Assembly: GCF_000753795.1 (NCBI RefSeq)
Contig: NZ_JPEO01000002.1
Coordinates: forward strand, 1 to 64,000
Length of the DNA: 64,000 nucleotides
Direction of reading: 5' to 3'
From: Shewanella mangrovi
Lineage (GTDB): Bacteria > Pseudomonadota > Gammaproteobacteria > Enterobacterales > Shewanellaceae
The stretch's first letter is position 1, and every line of letters starts with the position of its first letter. Under the pieces are notes generated by a model. It searched no databases and was not told the DNA's origin. It saw only the letters and a list, made by a program, of their open reading frames with translations. Positions 33,199-43,265 of the stretch are shown one piece after another. Made by a program: the position numbers and the translations under genes.

Positions 33199-34581
33199 CT
33201 AAGCAATCATAATAAAACCAACAAAGGCCAGCGCCGCTGCTATCAACGCGTAAGGCAACTGCGTAACAGCGTGGCTGACCAAGTTACAACCTGAACCTTG
33301 TGCCGCGAGTACGGTTGAGTCTGAGTAGAAACAGGCTTGGCTACCAAATGATGATGCTGACAACAGCGCCCCAATCACCAATGGAATATCTGCACCAACT
33401 GATTGCGCCAATGGCATCACGATGGGAATAGTTACCGCAAAAATTCCCCAGCTAGACCCCGTCGCAAACGCTAACAATGCCATCGCCACAAACACCACCG
33501 CAGGTAACATAGTGGCTGTCATATAAGGGCTTAGAGAATCAATAACATATTGTGGCAACAATAGCTGATCGCAGACATCTTTGAAGACAAACGCCGCAAT
33601 GACGGTACCAATTGCAGGCAACATGCTCTTAAAGCCGTCGATCATCTGATCCATCATTTCTGGCAATGACATCAATCGCTGCACGCCATAGTATGGCAAA
33701 GTGATGACCAAAGTGGCTAACAGCCCTTTCCAGACATCGATATCGAAGTACACAGTAAAACCAACCAGCAAGAACATCGGCACTAAGAAGTTATGTAATT
33801 GGCCTTGTTTATCTGCCGCCTCAAACTCCTCTTCCATTGCTTTAACGGCGTATTCATCTGAAGTGATCACTTCGTCGAGGTCCACTTGTTCTTTGGCTGG
33901 TGTACCTGCTTGCGCTGCAAGTTCTGCTTTTTTCATCGGACCAATAGCCGGCACGATTTTCAACGCAACCAACATCACCATAATCACCGCAAGCCAGGCA
34001 TATAGCATATAGGGAATCGCCTGCATGTAGACGTGAATCCCCTCGCCTTTAGCGGCGACACCGTTATCAACCAGCAGACCGCCAAAGAATACCGCCCAAG
34101 TGGATACCGGCACGATGACGCACACTGGCGCGGCTGTTGAGTCCACAATATAGGCCAGCATCTCACGGGAAATCTTAAAACGGTCTGTTACCCGCTTCAT
34201 GGTTTCACCGACTGTGAGTGCATTGAGATAGTCATCGATAAAAATGACGATGCCAAGAACAAAGGTCATCATCAATGACGAGCGTGGGCCATTGGCGAAT
34301 CTCATCGCATTACGGCCAAACGCTAATGCGCCGCCAGTTCGCACCAGCAAGGCAATTAACGCACCAAAACAACCGCACACTAAAATTAACCAGCCAATCG
34401 TTTCATCCTGCATCACTTTTAATGATGCATCGGCAAAGTTGTCCAACACACTCGCGGGATCTAACAGAAGTAAACCGGTAACGGCACCGATAATTAACGC
34501 CAAAATGGGGCGACGTAACCAAATGGCAAACACTAACACCACAATGGGTGGTATAAGACTTAACGCTGTCGGTTCTGACAT
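33199..34581 (-). CDS. NhaC-family Na+/H+ antiporter (second copy)
   Basis: A 460-residue multi-span membrane protein; ATGSSWGIFAVTIPIVMP and the earlier FIDDYLNALTVG are NhaC-family signatures. A charged cytoplasmic loop (about 230-280, Glu-rich) divides the two halves. ATG 34581 (MSEPTAL) was chosen because GAGAGGA lies just upstream; the frame runs 14 codons further. It differs clearly from the protein at 231-1745. Substrate ion is inferred from the family. Confidence 0.87.
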   Translation of the reverse strand: MSEPTALSLIPPIVVLVFAIWLRRPILALIIGAVTGLLLLDPASVLDNFADASLKVMQDETIGWLILVCGCFGALIALLVRTGGALAFGRNAMRFANGPRSSLMMTFVLGIVIFIDDYLNALTVGETMKRVTDRFKISREMLAYIVDSTAAPVCVIVPVSTWAVFFGGLLVDNGVAAKGEGIHVYMQAIPYMLYAWLAVIMVMLVALKIVPAIGPMKKAELAAQAGTPAKEQVDLDEVITSDEYAVKAMEEEFEAADKQGQLHNFLVPMFLLVGFTVYFDIDVWKGLLATLVITLPYYGVQRLMSLPEMMDQMIDGFKSMLPAIGTVIAAFVFKDVCDQLLLPQYVIDSLSPYMTATMLPAVVFVAMALLAFATGSSWGIFAVTIPIVMPLAQSVGADIPLVIGALLSASSFGSQACFYSDSTVLAAQGSGCNLVSHAVTQLPYALIAAALAFVGFIMIA

Positions 34582-35116
34582 GCACTTAGGTCCTCTCACA
34601 AGGGCCGAGCGGGCCAACATCATTCTCTGGCAGTCACTACATAAGGTGCAGTTCTGCCGTTATCTGTTTTATTGTCGTGAACGGTGGCAAACTGCCTGTG
34701 TTTTCGACGTTTTTTCTAAAACATCGGCCCGAAAATAAAACGCTTTTTTCAGTGAGTCAACTAAATATCTATGCTAACCAGTCTGTTAGCGCGGATGCTC
34801 AACAATGGATTGAATTTGTTATTTAAATTCATAGCATTAGCTTTATTGGTTGGAATAGTCTTAATCGCTAGCTATTCACGAAAAACGAATGGCTATTTTT
34901 TAATGGTTATTCAATTAATTAGAATTATTCGCAATATATTCATCTTTTTGTTAATGCAGAAACAGATGATTACTCTGTTAAATTTTGTAAACCTCCTAAT
35001 TCTTTAGACTAATACTCTGGATTAAAACGAATTTTTTGAACAATTCCCTTTTTTAATTTGCCGAAATTCGCTATTGTTTCAGCCCTAGTTAATCAAGCCA
35101 TCAGCTTCGAGGTTAT
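34582..35116. other. AT-rich intergenic region between antiporter and alaA
   Basis: A 535-base divergent promoter region. It contains a hydrophobic 78-codon frame (34771-35007) without a ribosome site, judged not to be a gene. No palindrome or known box stood out; the AT-rich part at 34830-35060 should hold the alaA promoter. Confidence 0.5.
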
Positions 35117-36331
35117 ATGAGGCCCATTATTAAATCCCATAAACTGGACAGTGTTTGTTATGACATTCGCGGACCAGTTCATAAGGAAGCCCGTCGCCTA
35201 GAAGATGAAGGTCATCGTATCCTCAAGCTCAATATCGGAAATCCGGCGCCGTTCGGATTTGAAGCGCCCGAAGAAATTGTCCGTGATGTGATCCTGAACC
35301 TGCCATCTTCTCAAGGTTATTGTGAATCAAAAGGACTCTTTTCGGCGCGTAAAGCGATCGTGCAGCACTATCAAGCTGAAGGTATCCGTGGCATCGATAT
35401 TGAAGATGTGTATATCGGTAACGGTGTATCTGAGCTGATTATGATGTCGATGCAAGGGTTATTAAACACTGACGATGAAGTGTTGTTGCCCTCGCCAGAT
35501 TATCCGCTGTGGACCGCTGCAGTAAACTTAGCTGGCGGTAAAGCACGTCACTATATCTGTGATGAAGAAGCCGATTGGTTTCCGGATATCGACGATATCA
35601 AAAGTAAAATCACGCCACGCACTCGCGGTATTGTGATTATCAACCCCAACAATCCTACCGGCGCGGTGTACAGTCGCGAGTTGTTGTTAGAGATTGTGGA
35701 ACTGTGCCGTCAGCACGACCTGATTTTGTTCTCTGACGAAATCTACGACCGCATTCTTTATGATGGTGTTAAACATACCCATGCGGCCAGCTTGTCGTCC
35801 GACATTTTGACTGTCACTTTTAACGGCTTGTCTAAAATCTACCGCGCGGCAGGTTTTCGTATCGGTTGGATGGTACTGAGCGGCAATTTAAAAGGCGCTA
35901 AAAGCTATATTGAAGGTTTAGATATGCTGTCTTCGATGCGCTTATGTGCCAACGTGCCAAATCAGCATGCAATCCAAACTGCACTTGGTGGCTATCAAAG
36001 TATCAACGAGTTAGTTGCCCCAGAAGGTCGTTTGACGGTTCAGCGTGACACCGTATATGAACTGCTGAATCAAATTCCTGGTGTCAGCGTTAAAAAGCCA
36101 CTTGGTGCACTATATGCGTTTCCAAAGCTTGATGCCAAACGCTTTAGCTTACGAGATGATGAGCGGTTAGTGCTCGATCTGTTGCGTGAAAAGAAAATTT
36201 TGTTGGTGCAAGGTACCGCCTTTAACTGGGCGCAACCCGATCACCTGCGCGTCGTATTTTTGCCTTATAAGGAAGATTTGCAAAAAGCATTGTTCGCATT
36301 TGGTGATTTCCTTAGCCATTACCAGCAGTAG
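35117..36331 (+). CDS. alaA: Alanine aminotransferase AlaA
   Basis: A 404-residue PLP enzyme making alanine from pyruvate and glutamate. PLP Lys is in FNGLSKIYRAAGFRIGW, with NPNNPTGAVYS and FSDEIYDRILYDG before it. The start MRPIIKSHKLDSVCYDIRG is typical of the YfbQ/AlaA group. A terminator follows, then yfbR, the same gene order as in E. coli. Confidence 0.94.
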   Translation: MRPIIKSHKLDSVCYDIRGPVHKEARRLEDEGHRILKLNIGNPAPFGFEAPEEIVRDVILNLPSSQGYCESKGLFSARKAIVQHYQAEGIRGIDIEDVYIGNGVSELIMMSMQGLLNTDDEVLLPSPDYPLWTAAVNLAGGKARHYICDEEADWFPDIDDIKSKITPRTRGIVIINPNNPTGAVYSRELLLEIVELCRQHDLILFSDEIYDRILYDGVKHTHAASLSSDILTVTFNGLSKIYRAAGFRIGWMVLSGNLKGAKSYIEGLDMLSSMRLCANVPNQHAIQTALGGYQSINELVAPEGRLTVQRDTVYELLNQIPGVSVKKPLGALYAFPKLDAKRFSLRDDERLVLDLLREKKILLVQGTAFNWAQPDHLRVVFLPYKEDLQKALFAFGDFLSHYQQ

Positions 36332-36350
36332 TCGTCACAGATGATGTTTT

Positions 36351-36373
36351 AAAGCCGTCTAAAAGACGGCTTT
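36351..36373 (+). terminator. Terminator after alaA
   Basis: AAAGCCGTCT (36351-36360), loop AAA, AGACGGCTTT (36364-36373), then TTT. Confidence 0.88.
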
Positions 36374-36449
36374 TTTATGCGTCAACGCCTGACAAAAACA
36401 CCAAAGTTAGCGTAAAGTGAAGCGGTAAGTTCAGTTGTCAGGGAGTTTT

Positions 36450-37037
36450 ATGAGTCACTTTTTTGCCCACCTCGCCCGCATGAAACTTATTCAGCGCTGG
36501 CCACTTATGTACAACGTACGTAAAGAGAACGTACAAGAGCACTCACTGCAGGTTGCCAGCGTTGCCCACATCCTCGCTATTATTAGCAACAAAAAATTTG
36601 ATGGGGATTTTTCACCGGAAAAGGCCGCTACTATGGCGATTTATCACGATGCTAGCGAGGTCTTGACCGGCGATTTACCTACTCCCGTAAAGTATTTCAA
36701 TAAAGATATTGAACTTGAATACAAAAAAATAGAAGCCATCGCTGAACAACGTTTACTCAGTCTTTTACCGCCAGAGTTTCAGGATGAATTTCGCGAATTA
36801 TTGATAAGTGAGGAAGCACCGGCTGATTATAAAGCCTTGGTAAAATCAGCTGACACCCTATGTGCATATCTTAAATGTTTGGAAGAATTGCATGCTGGCA
36901 ACAGTGAGTTTAAATCTGCCAAGACGCGTTTAGAAGAGAGCTTAGATAACAATCCCGATAAAGCCGTAGCGTATTTTCGCGAACACTTCATTCCAAGCTT
37001 TAATCTTAACCTCGACCAAATAAATCAATTGCTCTAA
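36450..37037 (+). CDS. yfbR: 5'-deoxynucleotidase YfbR (HD domain)
   Basis: A 195-residue HD-domain phosphatase that dephosphorylates deoxynucleoside 5'-monophosphates. Metal ligands appear in EHSLQVA and the HD pair in [17 protein letters not shown], with a later Asp in KSADTL. ATG 36450 follows CAGGGAG; the TTG five codons earlier is less likely. A dGTPase-like HD gene follows after 9 bases, making a small nucleotide-turnover unit. Confidence 0.93.
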   Translation: MSHFFAHLARMKLIQRWPLMYNVRKENVQEHSLQVASVAHILAIISNKKFDGDFSPEKAATMAIYHDASEVLTGDLPTPVKYFNKDIELEYKKIEAIAEQRLLSLLPPEFQDEFRELLISEEAPADYKALVKSADTLCAYLKCLEELHAGNSEFKSAKTRLEESLDNNPDKAVAYFREHFIPSFNLNLDQINQLL

Positions 37038-37046
37038 GGAGTCGCC

Positions 37047-38369
37047 ATGGAGTTTTGGCAACAGCGTCAATTGCAAGATCAGTCGGCTCGCCGTCAGGAC
37101 TTGCGTAGTCCCTATCAACGCGACCGAGCGCGCATCATGCACTCGGCCGCATTTCGACGCTTGCAGGCTAAAACTCAGGTACTGGGTGTGGGAATGAATG
37201 ATTTTTATCGCACCCGCCTCACTCACTCTTTAGAAGTGGCGCAAATAGGAACTGGCATCGCCAATCAACTACAGCAACACACTAATGCCCACATTGATTT
37301 ACTCGATTCTATGAGTTTGATCGAAGCGCTATGCTTTGCGCATGATATTGGTCATCCACCATTTGGCCATGGCGGTGAAATCGCCCTAAATTATATGATG
37401 CGGGAACATGGTGGTTTTGAAGGCAACGGTCAAACACTGCGCATTTTGGCGAAGCTTGAGCCTTATACAGAACATTTTGGCATGAATCTCACACGTCGGA
37501 CGCTTCTTGGCATAATCAAGTACCCTGCATTGGCGTCTACGCTTGCTAATTATGGTGAACAACCTGAGCTTGAGAGTTTCAGGCAACTAAAACCCGCACA
37601 CTGGCCCGCAGTTAAAGGTATCTTCGATGCCGATAAGGAGGTATTCGACTGGGTATTAGAGCCTTTTAGTGATAGTGACAGAGAAAGGTTTACACAAACC
37701 ACAGTTGCCGCAAATGGTGGTCACCATCGTACCCTACATAAATCATTCGATTGCACCGTGATGGAACTTGCCGACGATATCGCTTATGCCGTCCATGATA
37801 TGGAGGATGCGATTGTCATGGGGATAGTGTCTCGCACTCACTGGCAACAGTTTGTGGTGCCGCGAATGGCTGGTGTTTCTGACTCGTGGATCGGTGATCA
37901 GTTAGCCGAGATTGAGGATAAGCTGTTTTCGCACAAACATTATCTTCGTAAAGATGCTATCGGCACCTTAGTTAATGCCTTTGTAACCGCAGTGACTTGG
38001 CAAGAGTTTGCCGAATTCCAATCACCGCTATTGAAGTATCGTGCAGTGATGACCCCTGAATATGGGCAGTTATTAGAGATTTTTAAGCAGTTCGTCTTGC
38101 GCTACGTGATTCAAAAACCAGAAGTGCAGATGTTGGAATATAAAGGTCAGCAGATTGTGATGGAATTATTTGATGCCCTAGCATCAGATCCCAAACGGCT
38201 GCTGCCGACCAATACCAGAGAGCGTTGGCAACTAGCGAATAGCCAACCGCACCAACATCGCGTTATTGCCGATTATATTGCCGGCATGACCGACGAATTT
38301 GCTGCGAGACTACATCAACAGTTATTTAGTGCTCGCAGCATCAGCATGTTGGAATTTGGAGGCCAGTAA
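37047..38369 (+). CDS. dgt: dGTPase-like HD triphosphohydrolase
   Basis: A 440-residue HD-domain enzyme, of the group annotated as deoxyguanosinetriphosphate triphosphohydrolase-like. Metal-site motifs: [26 protein letters not shown], and a later [28 protein letters not shown] precedes the ATG. It is shorter than E. coli Dgt (505) and sits with yfbR. Such enzymes trim dNTP pools, and some relatives act against phage; no specific defence role is shown here. Confidence 0.9.
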   Translation: MEFWQQRQLQDQSARRQDLRSPYQRDRARIMHSAAFRRLQAKTQVLGVGMNDFYRTRLTHSLEVAQIGTGIANQLQQHTNAHIDLLDSMSLIEALCFAHDIGHPPFGHGGEIALNYMMREHGGFEGNGQTLRILAKLEPYTEHFGMNLTRRTLLGIIKYPALASTLANYGEQPELESFRQLKPAHWPAVKGIFDADKEVFDWVLEPFSDSDRERFTQTTVAANGGHHRTLHKSFDCTVMELADDIAYAVHDMEDAIVMGIVSRTHWQQFVVPRMAGVSDSWIGDQLAEIEDKLFSHKHYLRKDAIGTLVNAFVTAVTWQEFAEFQSPLLKYRAVMTPEYGQLLEIFKQFVLRYVIQKPEVQMLEYKGQQIVMELFDALASDPKRLLPTNTRERWQLANSQPHQHRVIADYIAGMTDEFAARLHQQLFSARSISMLEFGGQ

Positions 38370-38378
38370 CCGCCAGCG

Positions 38379-39011
38379 TTAACCTAGCAAGGTTGGAAAC
38401 AAGCCTTTGAGTCCAGCCGCCATAACTTCGATGCCGATAGACAGCATAAGTAGGCCCATCAAACGGGTGATGACGTTAATCCCCGTCTTGCCCAGTAGCT
38501 TGTTAATCGCTGTCGCCATTTTAAACAAGCCATAGCTGAGCATACCAAACAGCAATACTGTCAATGTCATACCACTGATATTGAGCCAACCGCCATGTTC
38601 AGCTGCAAACACAATAACAGAGCTAATCGCGCCAGGCCCAGCCATCAATGGCAACGCAAGCGGTACCACTGCAACGGATTCCATCGCGGACGCTTCGCGG
38701 TCCTCTTCTTTATTGCGTTTGACTTCGCTGAGCTTACCTTGCAGCATCGACATCGCAATAATGGCGATCAATGAGCCGCCCGCAATTCTGAATGCTGACA
38801 ATGAAATGCTGAACAGATCAAGAATATACTGACCTGCCACCATGGTGCACAATAAAATCACTACCACGGAAAGATTGGCAACCTTAGCCGTTTGGTTGCG
38901 TTCTGCATCTGTTTGATGGCTTGTCAAACTTACAAAAACTGGCAACAGCCCTACTGGGTTTATAATCGCTAATAACCCAAAAAAGAACTTCACATAAAGC
39001 GTTAAATCCAC
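38379..39011 (-). CDS. ychE: MarC/YchE family membrane protein
   Basis: A 210-residue protein with about six membrane helices; NPVGLLPVFVSLT near the start and LPLMAGPGAISSVIV in the middle are MarC-family marks. In E. coli, ychE lies next to adhE, as here. Transport of neutral amino acids is suggested for some relatives but is not certain. Confidence 0.88.
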   Translation of the reverse strand: MDLTLYVKFFFGLLAIINPVGLLPVFVSLTSHQTDAERNQTAKVANLSVVVILLCTMVAGQYILDLFSISLSAFRIAGGSLIAIIAMSMLQGKLSEVKRNKEEDREASAMESVAVVPLALPLMAGPGAISSVIVFAAEHGGWLNISGMTLTVLLFGMLSYGLFKMATAINKLLGKTGINVITRLMGLLMLSIGIEVMAAGLKGLFPTLLG

Positions 39012-39332
39012 TTACGTCACCCACCAATATCCGCGTATATACGTTGCGCACTCCAATTTTCAGGAGGCGTAATTTACTCCTTTTTTTACGCTTCACAAAA
39101 TGAGTTTTTTTGCTGTTTTGGCATTAATTATTTTATGAATTCCCTGCTGTTTACGATTCACTACTTTAGTGCATTTTGTAATGCTAAATGTAATTTAATT
39201 ACACAATTTGGTAAATCTTGCGCTTGATAACAGTTTTATTGCGCTTTAAGTAGTAAAAATATTTCACAAGGAGAGAGGTTAACCAAGACTACCTCGGTAG
39301 CTTTGATTAAATTTTCTTACAGGACTAACACT
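39012..39332. other. Divergent promoter region between ychE and adhE
   Basis: A 321-base AT-rich region. It contains the palindrome TGTAAT-TTA-ATTACA at 39189-39203 and an inverted pair GCGTAA/TTACGC at 39067-39091. No FNR-type box was found even though adhE is usually anaerobic. AGGA at 39321 serves the adhE start. Confidence 0.5.
39189..39203. promoter_or_regulatory. Palindrome TGTAAT-N3-ATTACA upstream of adhE
   Basis: Perfect six-base arms with a TTA centre, about 130 bases before adhE. It looks like an operator; the regulator is unknown. Confidence 0.4.
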
Positions 39333-41939
39333 ATGAAAGTGACCAATACTCAAGAACTGGATAGTTTGCTTGAGCGGGTGGCTGCTGCTCAACTGAAATT
39401 CAGCAGCTATACGCAAGCGCAGGTTGACAGAATCTTCCGTGCGGCCGCGCTAGCGGCGGCAGATGCGCGTATTCCTCTGGCTCAGCAAGCGGCTGCAGAA
39501 ACGGGCATGGGATTGGTTGAAGATAAAGTAATCAAAAACCACTTTGCTTCAGAGTATATCTACAACAAGTACAAAGATACCAAGACCTGTGACATTCTCG
39601 AGGAGGATGAAACCTTTGGTACTATCACCATTGCCGAACCTGTCGGCATCATCTGTGGCATCATTCCCACGACTAACCCAACGTCTACCGCTATTTTTAA
39701 GTCGTTAATGGCATTGAAGACTCGTAACGCCATTGTATTTTCGCCACATCCTCGCGCAAAAGCGTCGACGGTTGCGGCCGCTAAATTGGTATTGGATGCT
39801 GCAATTGCCGCGGGTGCGCCAAAGGACATTATCGGATGGATTGATGAACCAAGCGTTGAACTGTCCAACCAGCTGATGACGCACGCCAACATTAATCTGA
39901 TTTTGGCGACTGGTGGCCCGGGTATGGTGAAAGCCGCCTACTCATCAGGTAAACCTGCCATCGGTGTTGGCGCGGGTAACACCCCAATCGTGATTGATGA
40001 AACAGCAGACATTAAACGCGCAGTTAGCTCTATCCTGATGTCCAAGACCTTTGACTACGGCGTCGTTTGCGCATCAGAGCAAGCGGTTGTTGTCGTTGAC
40101 GATATTTATGATCGCGTCAAAGAGCGTTTTGCCAGCCATGGCGCTTACCTACTCAACGCCAAAGAAACTGACGCTGTTCGTGGCGTTATTTTGAAAAACG
40201 GCAATCTGAACGCCGCTATCGTTGGTCAAAGTGCAGCGAAAATTGCCGAGATGGCCGGCATTAAAGTCGCGAAATACACCAAAGTATTGATTGGTGAAGT
40301 TACCGAGATTAATGACGCTGAAGCATTCGCCCACGAAAAACTGTCTCCCTTGCTCGGCATGTACCGCGCCAAAAACTTTGACGATGCGGTAGATAAAGCA
40401 GAAGCACTGGTGCAACTTGGTGGCATTGGCCATACGTCAGGCCTGTACACCGACCAAGACCGCAACACTGATCGCGTGCATCTCTTTGGTGCTCGCATGA
40501 AAACCGCACGTATTCTTATCAACACACCAGCATCGCAAGGTGGGATCGGCGACCTCTATAACTTCAAGCTCGCACCTTCACTGACCTTAGGTTGTGGCTC
40601 TTGGGGCGGCAACTCCATTTCTGAAAACGTTGGGCCTTCACACCTAATCAATAAGAAAACCGTGGCTAAGAGGGCCGAGAACATGTTGTGGCATAAACTT
40701 CCCTCCTCTATCTACTTCCGTCGCGGTAGCTTGCCTGTGGCATTAGAGGAGCTTTCTGATAAAAAACGCGCGCTGATCGTGACCGACAAGTTCCTGTTCA
40801 ACAACGGCTACGTTGACGAAACCGTGGCGATACTCAAACGTTTAGGACTTGAAACCGAAGTCTTTTACGAAGTAGAAGCAGATCCAACCTTAGGTGTTGT
40901 GAAAGCCGGTACTAAGGTGGCAGAAAACTTTCAGCCTGACGTTATCATTGCGCTCGGTGGGGGCTCACCGATGGATGCCGCAAAAATCATTTGGGTGATG
41001 TACGAGCATCCTAACGTCGACTTTTCGGATTTGGCGATGCGTTTTATGGATATTCGTAAACGTATTTATAAATTCCCGAAATTGGGCCGCAAAGCGACCA
41101 TGGTCGCCGTTCCGACGACATCAGGTACTGGTTCAGAAGTAACACCGTTCGCGGTCGTTACCGACGAAGTCACCGGCACTAAATACCCGATTGCTGATTA
41201 TGAACTCACACCAAACATGGCCATTGTTGACCCTAACTTGGTGATGAACATGCCTAAATCACTGACGGCCTTTGGTGGTGTAGACGCCATCACCCACGCG
41301 CTGGAAGCCTACGTCAGTGTCATGGCAAACGAGTTTAGTGATGGTCAAGCGCTGCAAGCATTAGAGTTGCTTTTTAGCTACTTACCTGAGTCTTATGAAC
41401 TTGGCGCTGATGCACCGGTTGCACGTGAGAAGGTACATAACGGTGCAACTATTGCGGGTGTTGCCTTTGCCAACGCCTTCTTAGGGATTTGTCACTCAAT
41501 GGCACACAAACTAGGCGCCGAGTTCCATATTCCACACGGTTTAGCAAATGCCCTATTGATCTCCAATGTCATTCGCTTTAATGCCACTGATGTGCCAACA
41601 AAACAAGCGGCATTCAGCCAATATGATCGCCCTAAAGCCTTGTGCCGTTATGCGGCGATTGCTGATCACCTAAAACTCACGAAGGGCAAAAACATCAGTG
41701 ATGAAAAGAAAGTAACACTGCTGATTGATGCATTAGAAAGTGTCAAAGAGCGCTTAGGTATTCCTAAATCGATTCAAGATGCGGGCGTTAATGAAGCAGA
41801 CTTTCTCGCTAAAGTCGACAAGTTGGCAGTGGATGCTTTTGATGACCAATGTACTGGTGCCAACCCACGCTACCCGTTAATCAGCGAATTGAAAGACCTG
41901 TTACTGTGTAGCTTCTACGGAAAAGTTTACAAGGAGTAA
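39333..41939 (+). CDS. adhE: Bifunctional acetaldehyde-CoA / alcohol dehydrogenase AdhE
   Basis: An 868-residue fusion. Residues about 1-440 are the aldehyde dehydrogenase half, with the catalytic Cys in FDYGVVCASEQ; about 455-868 is the iron-dependent alcohol dehydrogenase half, with GGGSPMDAAK for NAD and His ligands in ALEAYVS...GICHSMAHKLGAEFHIPHG. It ferments acetyl-CoA to ethanol and normally forms spirosomes. ATG 39333 (MKVTNTQEL) follows AGGA; an upstream TTG in frame was rejected. Confidence 0.97.
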   Translation: MKVTNTQELDSLLERVAAAQLKFSSYTQAQVDRIFRAAALAAADARIPLAQQAAAETGMGLVEDKVIKNHFASEYIYNKYKDTKTCDILEEDETFGTITIAEPVGIICGIIPTTNPTSTAIFKSLMALKTRNAIVFSPHPRAKASTVAAAKLVLDAAIAAGAPKDIIGWIDEPSVELSNQLMTHANINLILATGGPGMVKAAYSSGKPAIGVGAGNTPIVIDETADIKRAVSSILMSKTFDYGVVCASEQAVVVVDDIYDRVKERFASHGAYLLNAKETDAVRGVILKNGNLNAAIVGQSAAKIAEMAGIKVAKYTKVLIGEVTEINDAEAFAHEKLSPLLGMYRAKNFDDAVDKAEALVQLGGIGHTSGLYTDQDRNTDRVHLFGARMKTARILINTPASQGGIGDLYNFKLAPSLTLGCGSWGGNSISENVGPSHLINKKTVAKRAENMLWHKLPSSIYFRRGSLPVALEELSDKKRALIVTDKFLFNNGYVDETVAILKRLGLETEVFYEVEADPTLGVVKAGTKVAENFQPDVIIALGGGSPMDAAKIIWVMYEHPNVDFSDLAMRFMDIRKRIYKFPKLGRKATMVAVPTTSGTGSEVTPFAVVTDEVTGTKYPIADYELTPNMAIVDPNLVMNMPKSLTAFGGVDAITHALEAYVSVMANEFSDGQALQALELLFSYLPESYELGADAPVAREKVHNGATIAGVAFANAFLGICHSMAHKLGAEFHIPHGLANALLISNVIRFNATDVPTKQAAFSQYDRPKALCRYAAIADHLKLTKGKNISDEKKVTLLIDALESVKERLGIPKSIQDAGVNEADFLAKVDKLAVDAFDDQCTGANPRYPLISELKDLLLCSFYGKVYKE

Positions 41940-41963
41940 CATCTGCAATATGCAGATATGTTA

Positions 41964-41990
41964 ACGGCCTCTTCGGAGGCCGTATTTTTT
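41964..41990 (+). terminator. UUCG-tetraloop terminator after adhE
   Basis: ACGGCCTC-TTCG-GAGGCCGT (41964-41983) then ATTTTTT. The C(UUCG)G loop is exceptionally stable. Its T run touches the end of the convergent DUF2058 gene. Confidence 0.9.
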
Positions 41991-42537
41991 ACCACATCAA
42001 ATCGTCAGGAATGACGTAATCAGCGTATGGATCATCCTCTTCCACTTCTGCCGCTTCTTGGCTTGCATCGGCAGTCCAGAGATATCCACACCATGCAGGC
42101 ACTAACAAATTAACGCGTTCGGCAAGTTTATGGGGCACTAGATAACTTTTTTCTTCAAGCCGTACTATGCCCAAACGGCCATTCAACAACTGTTGTTGAA
42201 CTTTGTTATCAATGAATAGCGAGTGGATTTTGTTTTCCAAGGTAAAGTTAAACTTTAACTCGCCATCTTTTGGTAAGCCAATCGCGTGTTTACGGATCTC
42301 AGTTACTAAAGAACGTACCAGACCTTTTTCAGTCGCTTCAGCAAAACGCTGTTCGTTTAACGCTTTGTCGCGCTCGGCTTGTTTCGCCTTTTGTTGAGCA
42401 ATCTGATGTTTGAGCTCTTGACTGCCATCATCGATATTCGCTTTGCGATTGCGCTTTTTTTGCGTTTTTGCGTCGCGAACCTTTTGTTTACTGGTTAACC
42501 CAGCTTTGAGTAGCTGTTGTTGCAGTGAGTTAGCCAT
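41989..42537 (-). CDS. DUF2058 family protein (YaiL-like)
   Basis: A 182-residue nucleoprotein-like protein with a very basic, helical N-terminal third (LTSKQKVRDAKTQKKRNRKAN, then Gln/Lys-rich) and an acidic tail (VEEDDPYADY). It matches the DUF2058/YaiL family of unknown function. It starts 2 bases after pyrF ends, so the two are likely co-transcribed. Confidence 0.83.
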   Translation of the reverse strand: MANSLQQQLLKAGLTSKQKVRDAKTQKKRNRKANIDDGSQELKHQIAQQKAKQAERDKALNEQRFAEATEKGLVRSLVTEIRKHAIGLPKDGELKFNFTLENKIHSLFIDNKVQQQLLNGRLGIVRLEEKSYLVPHKLAERVNLLVPAWCGYLWTADASQEAAEVEEDDPYADYVIPDDLMW

Positions 42538-42539
42538 TT

Positions 42540-43244
42540 TTATTCTCCTACTAGGATAGAATGGTGAATGGCTTCCAGTGCTGCCAGAGGATCGGCGGCC
42601 TGAGTAATTGGGCGACCAATCACTAAATAATCAGCGCCTGCTTGCAACGCTTTGCTCGGCGTCATAATGCGTTTTTGATCGCCAACGTCAGCACCTACAG
42701 GACGAATGCCAGGCGTAACCAATTTGAAATCTTCACCCAATTCGGCTTTTAACATGCTTGCTTCCTGGGCAGAACAAACAACACCATCCAATCCTGCTCG
42801 CTGAGTAAGCTTAGCCAAACGCAGCACTTGTTCTTGTGCCGTGGCGTTGATACCTAACAACTGCAGCTCTTCACTGCTCATTGAGGTCAGCACAGTCACC
42901 GCAATCAATAGTGGTGCATTTTCCCCATAAGGTAGTAAAGCCTTTTTTGCCGCTTCCATCATGGCTAAACCACCACTGGCATGGACGTTTACCATCCAAA
43001 CGCCGAGTTCAGCTGCTGCTGCTACCGCCTTGGCCACAGTATTCGGAATATCGTGAAATTTCAGATCCAAAAATAGATCAAAGCCGCGATTGTGAATTTC
43101 TTTGACTAATTCCGGCCCAAATAAGGTAAACATCTCTTTGCCCACTTTTAAGCGGCAAAGTGCTGGGTCTAGCTTATCTATTAATTGTAAGGCCTTAAAT
43201 TTGTTATCGAAATCAAGAGCGACAACAATCGATTTTTCGGTCAT
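42540..43244 (-). CDS. pyrF: Orotidine 5'-phosphate decarboxylase PyrF
   Basis: A 234-residue TIM-barrel enzyme making UMP. The catalytic charged network is in [11 protein letters not shown] with ALDFDN at the start; [16 protein letters not shown] near the end is the phosphate loop. It follows lapB by 21 bases, the order lapA-lapB-pyrF known in E. coli. Confidence 0.97.
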   Translation of the reverse strand: MTEKSIVVALDFDNKFKALQLIDKLDPALCRLKVGKEMFTLFGPELVKEIHNRGFDLFLDLKFHDIPNTVAKAVAAAAELGVWMVNVHASGGLAMMEAAKKALLPYGENAPLLIAVTVLTSMSSEELQLLGINATAQEQVLRLAKLTQRAGLDGVVCSAQEASMLKAELGEDFKLVTPGIRPVGADVGDQKRIMTPSKALQAGADYLVIGRPITQAADPLAALEAIHHSILVGE

Positions 43245-43265
43245 ATGTTCTCCAATAAAAGACGG

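Noticed and set aside
34771..35007. 78-codon hydrophobic frame before alaA
   Set aside because: No ribosome site, made of AT-rich codons by composition, lies in the promoter region.
37047..38369. Anti-phage dGTPase system
   Set aside because: The gene sits with yfbR in a housekeeping setting; nothing here supports a defence role.
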